This document shows, in pieces, positions 1-6,125 of a DNA stretch of 11,977 nucleotides (position 1 is its first letter; each line of letters opens with the position of its first letter). The notes under the pieces were generated by a model. That model was not told the origin of the DNA and ran no database searches. It saw only the letters and a program-made list of their open reading frames with translations. The translations under genes were made by a program, and so were the position numbers. Source of the stretch: GCA-002701945 sp964442015 (GTDB lineage Bacteria > Fidelibacterota > Marinisomatia > Marinisomatales > TCS55). The stretch spans positions 1-11,977 of the forward strand of contig CAYTYA010000049.1 of the NCBI GenBank assembly GCA_964442015.1, read 5' to 3'.

Positions 1-239
1 CCTATAATGATTAATGATAAGTTAAAACTATAAAAGGATATAATATTGCTACTCCCAGAGTATCCAATATTCCTACCCAAGTCACTTAAATAATTTAATG
101 AAAATGAATACCCATGACTGAAATTATCTATAGCATTCCCCCCATCGTATGACACCATAGCTAATGCAACAAGAGATACAAATACAAGAATTGAAACTAT
201 AGGTAAAATGATAAATAGATTGTATTCGATATTTTTCAT
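1..239 (-). CDS. Small integral membrane protein, N-terminal 79 residues (partial; possibly DUF998-like)
   Basis: An open frame begins at the ATG at 239-237 and runs without a stop off the left edge, giving 79 residues plus two bases. Residues 9-29 are a strongly hydrophobic segment (LFIILPIVSILVFVSLVALA), followed by a polar, probably extracytoplasmic loop (residues 30-65) and the start of a second hydrophobic stretch at 66-79. The loop contains NYLSDLGR. A 'SDLG'-type motif between the first two membrane helices resembles the DUF998 family of small membrane proteins, but I recognise this only loosely. The start codon overlaps the TAA of the Rieske gene by one base (TAATG), which indicates translational coupling and supports the frame as real. 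Its function is unknown. Its position suggests a membrane partner of the Rieske protein or of the protease, but that is inference. Confidence 0.72.
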   Translation of the reverse strand, partial: MKNIEYNLFIILPIVSILVFVSLVALAMVSYDGGNAIDNFSHGYSFSLNYLSDLGRNIGYSGSSNIISFYSFNLSLIII

Positions 240-730
240 TAGGATTGTATAGTAATAATATCTCCAGAAATAGTTGCATCATATTTTTTTAATGGATCTT
301 CTGCAGGACCATCAATAACATTTCCATTCAAATCAAATGTACTGCCATGACAAGAACACATTGAAACTCCAGATGAAGAATACGCATCAATTGTACAATT
401 AGCATGAGTACAATTTCTACTATAAACTTTAACAACATTTTCATTCTGTCTATATAGTAACATACCATGGCTATCTATAGCATTAGAAGGCAATGCTAGG
501 GTGCCCCCTATAACTTGTAATGAACTATTCTCTGATAATGATATATCAACTAGAAAAGCTAGACCTTTGCCATTTGGGCTTACAGGATTTGCATCACTAC
601 TACATGAAGATTGATTAACGATAATAAAACTACCAATTGAGATAGTTCCAATTCTAGTTAAGGCATCTATCACAAACTCTCTTCTACTGCATGGAAGATC
701 AAGCTTATTTTCTATTGAAGTATCTTTCAC
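239..730 (-). CDS. Rieske [2Fe-2S] protein, exported, standalone
   Basis: This 163-residue protein carries a C-terminal Rieske domain. Box 1 is CTHANC (Cys107 and His109 as cluster ligands, Cys112 for the disulfide) and box 2 is CSCHGS (Cys125 and His128 ligands, Cys127 disulfide, Ser130). A GPA turn at 141-143 resembles the 'Pro loop' of bc-type Rieske proteins. The paired disulfide cysteines and the Ser indicate the bc1/b6f-like type rather than a dioxygenase ferredoxin. The N-terminus has a twin-arginine motif (SRREF, 15-19), a hydrophobic stretch at 27-38 and a lipobox-like QSSC ending at Cys43. It is therefore probably Tat-exported, folded with its cluster, and held at the membrane by the uncleaved segment or as a lipoprotein. 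The start is GTG at 730-728, since the first internal Met lies far too late (residue 90). It begins 15 nt after the protease stop and overlaps the membrane-protein start by 1 nt. No cytochrome b or c gene is in view, so its redox partner is unknown. Confidence 0.93.
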   Translation of the reverse strand: MKDTSIENKLDLPCSRREFVIDALTRIGTISIGSFIIVNQSSCSSDANPVSPNGKGLAFLVDISLSENSSLQVIGGTLALPSNAIDSHGMLLYRQNENVVKVYSRNCTHANCTIDAYSSSGVSMCSCHGSTFDLNGNVIDGPAEDPLKKYDATISGDIITIQS

Positions 731-745
731 GTATCTTTTAATAAA

Positions 746-2599
746 TTATATTCCTAGTATTATATCCATGAGCATAAGAACATCTATGATATCAAGGATA
801 TCATCAAAATTTAAATCAGCTTTGCAATAATCTAAATCTGTTGGTTCATAATACCCTAAGCTGAATCGCAATAATTCTATTACATCTAAAATATTTACTA
901 TATTATCACCTGAAACATCTCCCGGCTGACAATTTCCGCCAATTGGAATAACCGGAATAGAAACACTTATACTTATTGAATCGCTATCAATGACGCGTGT
1001 TATAAGTGAATAGTTATATTCTATATCAGATGATAATCCAACATCCGTATATGTCTCCACACCAGACCATACAGATGTCTCAAATTCTTCATCTTTGTAT
1101 ATATCAATCATGAAATTTGGGATGGGGTCACCTCCAAATAACTCAGTAGGATCATCCCATTCTAGAGTAACTCGATACCATTCAGATGTATCTGCCGTAA
1201 GGTTTGTGATAGGGTTTGGATCCAAGGAATCTGCTGCTAGATATTCCATACTAAGAACTGCAGAATTATATAAGTTAAGTCTACCACCACTTACGGTAAT
1301 ACCATTCAGTGAAGGAAGCTGATCAGTACCATCCAATATTATTTGTTTAATAATTATTGCTCCCTGATCTGGTGATGCTCGAAAAAATGATGCTAGACCT
1401 GCTGACATGGAAGCATGGATAAATCCCACTGCACCAGCAACATGTGGAGAGGCCATTGAAGTCCCCGATAATGATGACGTACCTCCACCAGTATACGTAG
1501 ATAATACTTGTGTTCCTGGAGCTCCTAAGTCTATTGTTGTTAGCCCATAAGCGGCTCCACTATTTTTAGAATCATTTCTAGTTGTATTTGTAACAGCTAT
1601 CATATAATCACTATCACAACCTGTAGGAACGTCACCCGTTACATCCACATTGGAGTTATTATTCATAGTAGCACCACAACTTAGAATTCCATATTCTCCC
1701 ATTGCATTATACATATCATTCCATAGTGAATAAGTTGCGCTGTTACAATCCGCATTATTCACACCAAAACTACTATTTGTAGCTACAACAAATGCACCAG
1801 AAGCACCTCCTGTAGAATCATAGATTGCACGCTGATCCAAAATATATCCATAGGCTTCTAAAACTATTGATGTAGTACCAGATGATCCTCCTAAAGCCAT
1901 TAACTTCACATTCCAATTCACACCAGAAACGTATGAACCATTATTACCTTTTGCGCCTACTATCCCGGCAACATGAGTTCCATGACCATCACTAGGAATA
2001 GAGCCATTTGATGAATAGGCATTCCATCCATGGATATCATCTATATATCCGTTATTATCATCATCAATCCCATTGCCTGCTATCTCACCCCAATTAGTCC
2101 AAAGATTTGGGATTAAATCAGCATGCGTTAATAACATCCCTCCATCTACTATGGCAACTACAATTGTATCGCCTAGAGGTGTCACGCCACCTGTTGAGAT
2201 ATCCCATGCTTCAATTGCATCTATATCTGCATCAACTGTACCTCCACTTTGACCTGTATTATGAAGGGACCATTGTTGAGAAAACTGAGAATCATCTGGC
2301 GTATTTCTTCTTGTAACCTTCGTATCAGGAATTACTTTATCTACGAATGGACTAATACTAAATTCTTTTATAGCACTTAAAGGCTCTAGGGTATCATTTT
2401 TTAGTTTTATACTAACAATATTTAATCTTCTTACTAGCACCTTATCAATAACAAATCTACTAGTATCTAAAGACGCGCTAAATTCTGCACGTGAAATATC
2501 CGGAGCAATTTTAACAATTATTCTATCTTGAGCTATTTCTTGACCAAATAATAGATTAATTATAATTAAAACATAAAGTTGGTATCGGAAGCGGTTCAT
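746..2599 (-). CDS. Secreted subtilisin-like serine protease (S8) with Fn3-like and dockerin-like C-terminus
   Basis: A 617-residue preproprotein. Counting from the ATG at 2599, residues 1-20 form a Sec signal peptide (basic start, then a hydrophobic core). Residues about 25-95 resemble an inhibitory propeptide. The S8 catalytic domain spans about 105-455: Asp152 in VAIVDGG, His206 in DGHGTHVAG, the oxyanion Asn275 in ATNSSFG and Ser381 in SGTSMASPH. An acidic Ca-site-like insert, GNGIDDDNNGYIDD, lies at about 175-188 between Asp and His. Residues 460-552 look like a fibronectin III domain. The last 60 residues hold two dockerin-type loops of pattern DxSxDx6D and DxNxDx6D (Asp561/Ser563/Asp565/Asp572 and Asp595/Asn597/Asp599/Asp606). 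There is no type IX secretion sorting tail. The likely role is extracellular protein degradation. A TTG at 2602 directly before the ATG could add one residue. No clear Shine-Dalgarno sequence is visible. It leads the cluster with the Rieske and membrane-protein genes. Confidence 0.94.
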   Translation of the reverse strand: MNRFRYQLYVLIIINLLFGQEIAQDRIIVKIAPDISRAEFSASLDTSRFVIDKVLVRRLNIVSIKLKNDTLEPLSAIKEFSISPFVDKVIPDTKVTRRNTPDDSQFSQQWSLHNTGQSGGTVDADIDAIEAWDISTGGVTPLGDTIVVAIVDGGMLLTHADLIPNLWTNWGEIAGNGIDDDNNGYIDDIHGWNAYSSNGSIPSDGHGTHVAGIVGAKGNNGSYVSGVNWNVKLMALGGSSGTTSIVLEAYGYILDQRAIYDSTGGASGAFVVATNSSFGVNNADCNSATYSLWNDMYNAMGEYGILSCGATMNNNSNVDVTGDVPTGCDSDYMIAVTNTTRNDSKNSGAAYGLTTIDLGAPGTQVLSTYTGGGTSSLSGTSMASPHVAGAVGFIHASMSAGLASFFRASPDQGAIIIKQIILDGTDQLPSLNGITVSGGRLNLYNSAVLSMEYLAADSLDPNPITNLTADTSEWYRVTLEWDDPTELFGGDPIPNFMIDIYKDEEFETSVWSGVETYTDVGLSSDIEYNYSLITRVIDSDSISISVSIPVIPIGGNCQPGDVSGDNIVNILDVIELLRFSLGYYEPTDLDYCKADLNFDDILDIIDVLMLMDIILGI

Positions 2600-2694
2600 C
2601 AAGGTAATCTACTAGTTATTTTTGAACATATAGTTGATATTTATCACAGAAAATACAATACTATTTAATAATTAATACGATTATAAAAGAAGGT

Positions 2695-4149
2695 TTACTT
2701 AGATTTTTGTTCCATATGAAATTGTTTTGCCACTAAAATAATCTGTTCAGCAATCTTTATCGGTATATTTGTTTTCTTCGCAATAATACTTGTATCTGTT
2801 TTAGCAATATTTTCAATTCCTTTAAATGAACTTAATAAAGCTTGAATTCTCTTTGGGCCCATTCCATTCACTGAATCGAAAATTGATTCACGTACTTTCT
2901 TATTTCTTCTCTGTTTTTGATACGTAATAGCAAAACGATGCGCCTCATCTCTTATTTTTCTTAATAATATCAAACCAGGAGAATTTTTGGATATCGATTG
3001 AGCGTCAGAATTTCCAGGAATGAAAACTTCTTCTAATCGTTTGGCCAAGCCAATAACTAGTAGATAGTCAAGACCAAGATCTCGGAGAGCAGATACAGCC
3101 ATATTNNNNNNNNNNNNNNNNNNNNNNNNNNNNNNNNNNNNNNNNNNNNNNNNNNNNNNNNNNNNNNNNNNNNNNNNNNNNNNNNNNNNNNNNNNNNNNN
3201 NNNNNTTAGGTATAAAGTCTGAATTCAGATAAAATTGTGTGATAACGAGTTCTATTATATCTGCATCAGTTTCATCAGAAATATTCATGGATATTTTCTC
3301 ACGACTATGAATCCTTCCATTACGTATCCTTACAATAACACTTACGCACATATTTTCTTTCCTTGATAAAGCAATAACATCACGATCATCAAAATCTGCA
3401 GCAACCTTCCGTTGTTTATCTTTAAAATTCTTAATTGCATTTAATTGATCTCTATACATTCCAGCATCTTCATATCTAGTTTCATTTGCTGCCTTCAACA
3501 TTTGATCATTTATATATAATTCAGTCTCAGTTGTTCTGCCTTGCAAAAAAGAAACGACACGTTTGATCATTTTATTATATTCTTCTTTGGACACTAGACC
3601 CTGACAGGGCCCTTGACATTTCTTTATATGATAATCAAGACATAAGTCTACTTTTAAAGATTGAATTGTATTTTTATCCAGTAGGAAGTCACAGCTACGA
3701 ATAGGAAAAATCTTATGTACCGCTTTAAGCGATCTACGCAATACATACACATCTGTATAGGGTCCAAAATATCGAGAACCGTCTTTGACAATCTCTCTCG
3801 TTATAAAGATTCTTGGGTAAGACTCTTTTGTAATTCTGATATAAGGAAAAGATTTATCATCTTTAAGATTAATATTATAATGCGGTCTATTCTCTTTTAT
3901 TAAATTTGCTTCTGTTAACAAAGCTTCTACTTCTGATGAAACAACAATCCATTCCAAGTCAGATATTCTTTTTATCATTGATTGATTTTTTGGAGTTTGA
4001 TATTTGTTTTTCTGGAAATATGAGCGAACTCTAACACGCAAATCCTTTGCCTTTCCAATATAAATAATTTCACCCTTATCATTAATAAATTGATACACAC
4101 CCGGCTTTTTGGGAACATTAGGTATTTTATTTTTTAATGAATCATTCAT
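2695..4149 (-). CDS. uvrC: UvrABC excinuclease subunit C, interrupted by an assembly gap
   Basis: UvrC makes both incisions in nucleotide excision repair, using UvrB as partner. From the ATG at 4149 the frame shows an N-terminal GIY-YIG nuclease (GVY at 17-19, YIG at 30-32, a Glu and an Asn matching the family catalytic pair at 80 and 92). A Cys cluster follows (C153, C170, C178, C182), matching the positions reported to bind an Fe-S cluster in E. coli UvrC. A UVR (UvrB-binding) domain lies at about 202-245. After the N run come the RNase H-like domain's C-terminal part (VIGLAKR, DEAHRFA with its conserved His) and a helix-hairpin-helix tail (GMGPKR). The DISH-like and IDGGKGQL-like motifs bearing two catalytic Asp residues are absent because they fall in the gap. 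About 452 real residues are visible against a usual 590-610. The frame is not evidence of a truncated protein. An in-frame TTG at 4155 is an alternative start. It is divergent from the decarboxylase gene. Confidence 0.95.
   Translation of the reverse strand: MNDSLKNKIPNVPKKPGVYQFINDKGEIIYIGKAKDLRVRVRSYFQKNKYQTPKNQSMIKRISDLEWIVVSSEVEALLTEANLIKENRPHYNINLKDDKSFPYIRITKESYPRIFITREIVKDGSRYFGPYTDVYVLRRSLKAVHKIFPIRSCDFLLDKNTIQSLKVDLCLDYHIKKCQGPCQGLVSKEEYNKMIKRVVSFLQGRTTETELYINDQMLKAANETRYEDAGMYRDQLNAIKNFKDKQRKVAADFDDRDVIALSRKENMCVSVIVRIRNGRIHSREKISMNISDETDADIIELVITQFYLNSDFIPXXXXXXXXXXXXXXXXXXXXXXXXXXXXXXXXXXNMAVSALRDLGLDYLLVIGLAKRLEEVFIPGNSDAQSISKNSPGLILLRKIRDEAHRFAITYQKQRRNKKVRESIFDSVNGMGPKRIQALLSSFKGIENIAKTDTSIIAKKTNIPIKIAEQIILVAKQFHMEQKSK
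3106..3205. other. Assembly gap: exactly 100 N
   Basis: One hundred consecutive Ns lie inside uvrC. A round 100 is the conventional placeholder for a gap of unknown length. Comparison with full-length UvrC (about 600 residues) suggests that roughly 400-500 real bases are missing rather than 100. The two uvrC flanks stay in the same frame only because of the placeholder length, so frame continuity here means nothing. Confidence 0.98.
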
Positions 4150-4273
4150 TTGCAAAATTTACTTTTCTTTAACTATTTATAATCAAATCTTTTTCTATAT
4201 AATTCTTTGATATTATCATTTAAAATTATCCTATCACAATTTCAATAATCATAAATAATATGGAAAAATCATT
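4150..4273. promoter_or_regulatory. Divergent promoter region between uvrC and the decarboxylase
   Basis: This is the only divergent junction in the window, so it should hold promoters for both genes. On the plus strand a perfect TATAAT lies at 4198-4203, but no good -35 element sits 16-18 bases upstream. A TTGATA at 4207-4212 is followed by a poor -10 (TATCAC, 4232-4237). On the minus strand TATAAA at 4181-4176 is a possible -10 for uvrC, again without a clear -35. In DNA this AT-rich such matches arise by chance, so only the region as a whole is supported. A weak GGAAAA (4262-4267) lies 6 nt before the decarboxylase ATG. Confidence 0.35.
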
Positions 4274-5725
4274 ATGAATAATAAAGAAACAATTCATATG
4301 TCTATAAATGAATTCAAAGAAAATGGATACAAAGTAATTGATTGGATAGCAGATTATTACGAAAACATTGAATCTTATCCTGTTCTATCTCAAGCAAAAC
4401 CAGGAGAGCTGCGAAATCATCTTCCTAAAGACCCTCCGCAAGATGGAGAAAAATTCAATAATATATTAGCTGAAATGAATGAGAAAATTATTCCAGGAGT
4501 CACTCATTGGCAATCACCTAACTTCTTCGCTTATTTTCCTTGCAATTCTACTGGACCAGCTATCCTAGGTGACCTATTATCAAGCGGACTAGGCATTCAA
4601 GGAATGTTATGGGCATCAAGTCCAGCATGTACAGAATTAGAAAGTCATGTATTGGACTGGCTTGTAGAAATGTTACATCTTCCAGAAAAATTTAAATCAA
4701 CTAGTACTGGCGGTGGCGTAATTCAAGACACCGCTTCTAGCGCAACACTTTGTGCTCTAATTGCTGCTAGAGAGAAGGTTTCAAATAATAAAATAAATGA
4801 AAATGGATTTGATGACTCAATTAGAGTATATACTTCGAAGGAAGCACATTCCTCTATTGAGAAAGCAGTTAAAATAGCTGGAATTGGAAGAAAAAATATT
4901 AGATTAATTGAAGTGGATGATAATTTTGCAATGAATCCATTAAAATTGCGAGAGTCAATTGAACAAGATATAACTGATGGAAAAATCCCTGCATTTGTTT
5001 GTGCTACCATAGGAACAACATCTAGTACCGCAATTGATCCATTAAATGATATTGGAAAAATATGCAATGAATTTGATATATGGCTCCATGTAGATGCAGC
5101 TATGGCAGGATCTGCATCAATATGCCCTGAATATCGATTTATTCATGATGGTATAGAATACGCAGATAGTTATTGTTTTAACCCTCACAAATTTCTACTA
5201 ACAAACTTTGACTGTAGTTGCTTATATGTTTCTGATAGAGATGCATTGATCAATTCTCTAACAATTAATCCAGAGTATTTAAAAACAGATGTTAGTGAAT
5301 CAGATTCTGTATTTGATTTTAGAGACTGGCAAATACCTCTTGGTCGAAGATTTAGATCATTAAAATTATGGAGCGTTATACGATATTATGGAATTAATGG
5401 AATACAGTCACATATTAGAGGACATATTAAATCAGCGAAGCTATTATCGGATCTTATTACAGAAGATAACAGATTTGAAATAATAGCCCCAACAGTCCTT
5501 AACTTAGTTTGTTTTCGATATAAAAGATCTGATCAGTTTAATAAACTTCTCTTAGAAGAATTAAACAAAAGTGGAGCTCTGTATTTAGTACATACAAAAT
5601 TAAATAATAAATACACTTTAAGATTTTCTATTGGACAAACAAATACGACTAAAGATCATGTATTAAATGCTTGGAAATTTATCTTGAAAAAAACTGAAGA
5701 ATTGGAAAGAAATGGAGTTAAGTAG
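4274..5725 (+). CDS. PLP-dependent aromatic-L-amino-acid decarboxylase (group II)
   Basis: This cytosolic homodimer-type enzyme of 483 residues would convert an aromatic amino acid (Trp, Tyr, Phe or DOPA) to its amine plus CO2. The whole length matches animal AADC and plant TDC/TyDC. Residues 78-89 (HWQSPNFFAYFP) form the substrate-side wall and 111-122 (MLWASSPACTEL) follow. His192 (EAHSS) is in the position of the residue that stacks on PLP, Asp274 (HVDAA) pairs with the pyridine nitrogen, and Lys306 in NPHK is the Schiff-base lysine. The mobile-loop residue Tyr335 (NPEYLK) is Tyr, as in true decarboxylases; aldehyde synthases of the family have Phe there. WQIPLGRRFR carries Gly357 at the position where plant enzymes use Gly (indolic) or Ser (phenolic) substrates. 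Animal AADC also has Gly there, so the substrate stays open. The residue after Lys306 is Phe rather than the usual Trp. It is the lone plus-strand gene, with no transporter or amine-using partner beside it. Glutamate and histidine decarboxylase activity are less likely alternatives. Confidence 0.93.
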   Translation: MNNKETIHMSINEFKENGYKVIDWIADYYENIESYPVLSQAKPGELRNHLPKDPPQDGEKFNNILAEMNEKIIPGVTHWQSPNFFAYFPCNSTGPAILGDLLSSGLGIQGMLWASSPACTELESHVLDWLVEMLHLPEKFKSTSTGGGVIQDTASSATLCALIAAREKVSNNKINENGFDDSIRVYTSKEAHSSIEKAVKIAGIGRKNIRLIEVDDNFAMNPLKLRESIEQDITDGKIPAFVCATIGTTSSTAIDPLNDIGKICNEFDIWLHVDAAMAGSASICPEYRFIHDGIEYADSYCFNPHKFLLTNFDCSCLYVSDRDALINSLTINPEYLKTDVSESDSVFDFRDWQIPLGRRFRSLKLWSVIRYYGINGIQSHIRGHIKSAKLLSDLITEDNRFEIIAPTVLNLVCFRYKRSDQFNKLLLEELNKSGALYLVHTKLNNKYTLRFSIGQTNTTKDHVLNAWKFILKKTEELERNGVK

Positions 5726-5745
5726 CTTTTTCAGCTAATTCAACT
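5716..5745. terminator. Imperfect hairpin across the convergent stop codons (possible bidirectional terminator)
   Basis: TAGCT (5723-5727) and AGCTA (5733-5737) pair around a 5-nt loop. Across a G-A mismatch and one bulged C, AGTT (5716-5719) can pair with AACT (5742-5745). It straddles both stop codons at the only convergent junction. Neither strand has a proper U-tract after the stem and the stem is AT-rich, so intrinsic termination would be weak. Confidence 0.25.
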
Positions 5746-6125
5746 AAGACACCCCCTGTGCTTTTAGGATGAATAAAAACTATTTTATACCCTTCAGCTC
5801 CAATTGATGGTTTTTCAGAAACTATCGAAATATTATTTTCTTTAAGTTCATTTATTGCTTGATATATATCATCTACTTGAAAACATACATGATGTATTCC
5901 TTCACCCTTTTTATTTAAAAACTTTTCTATGGTTGAATCATCTGATATTGATTTTAATAGTTCAACTTTTCCACTTCCCGTATCATATATATCTGTTTTA
6001 ACACCTTCATGCTCTACCACTTCAGTTGAGCTGTGCTTTATCCCTAAAACATGCTCCCAAAAGGGTGAACGATTTTTAAGTTGTTCAACTGCTATTCCAA
6101 TATGTTCAATGCTTAATATTTTCAT
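5718..6125 (-). CDS. mce: Methylmalonyl-CoA epimerase (VOC superfamily)
   Basis: The 135-residue protein is the usual length for this enzyme, which interconverts (S)- and (R)-methylmalonyl-CoA between propionyl-CoA carboxylase and methylmalonyl-CoA mutase. It has the two-module VOC fold. His8 in IEHIGIAV, Glu55 in KVELLKS, His79 in GIHHVCFQVDDI and Glu129 in GVLVEL fit the four metal ligands. The intervening DDSTIEKFLNKKGEGIHH is characteristic of the epimerase rather than glyoxalase I. Its ATG overlaps the stop of the upstream dipeptide epimerase gene (ATGA, 4 nt), so translation is probably coupled. Its stop overlaps that of the convergent decarboxylase by 8 bp. The mutase and carboxylase genes are not in the window. 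Confidence 0.9.
   Translation of the reverse strand: MKILSIEHIGIAVEQLKNRSPFWEHVLGIKHSSTEVVEHEGVKTDIYDTGSGKVELLKSISDDSTIEKFLNKKGEGIHHVCFQVDDIYQAINELKENNISIVSEKPSIGAEGYKIVFIHPKSTGGVLVELAEKAT

Noticed and set aside
1095..1322. Plus-strand open frame of 75 codons
   Set aside because: It is antisense to the conserved protease C-terminal part, has no recognisable motif and no ribosome binding site. Similar opposite-strand frames at 2107-2316, 3715-3903, 4723-5067, 5929-6138, 7771-8076, 8239-8421 and 11316-11507 are rejected for the same reason.
2600..2602. TTG directly before the protease ATG as start
   Set aside because: It adds one residue and has no Shine-Dalgarno support; the adjacent ATG is the simpler choice.
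2665..2675. TTAATAATTAA quasi-palindrome in the uvrC-protease spacer as a terminator
   Set aside because: It is short and purely A/T, so the stem would be unstable and no U-tract follows. The 95-nt spacer shows no convincing promoter or terminator.
4153..4155. TTG two codons before the uvrC ATG as start
   Set aside because: Possible, but the ATG at 4149 is the stronger codon and both lack a convincing Shine-Dalgarno sequence.
4260..4277. Five-codon open frame (ATG GAA AAA TCA TTA TGA) ending across the decarboxylase start as ATGA
   Set aside because: It looks like a coupled leader peptide, but it is too short to tell from chance in AT-rich DNA, and its GGAAAA is better read as the Shine-Dalgarno sequence of the main gene.
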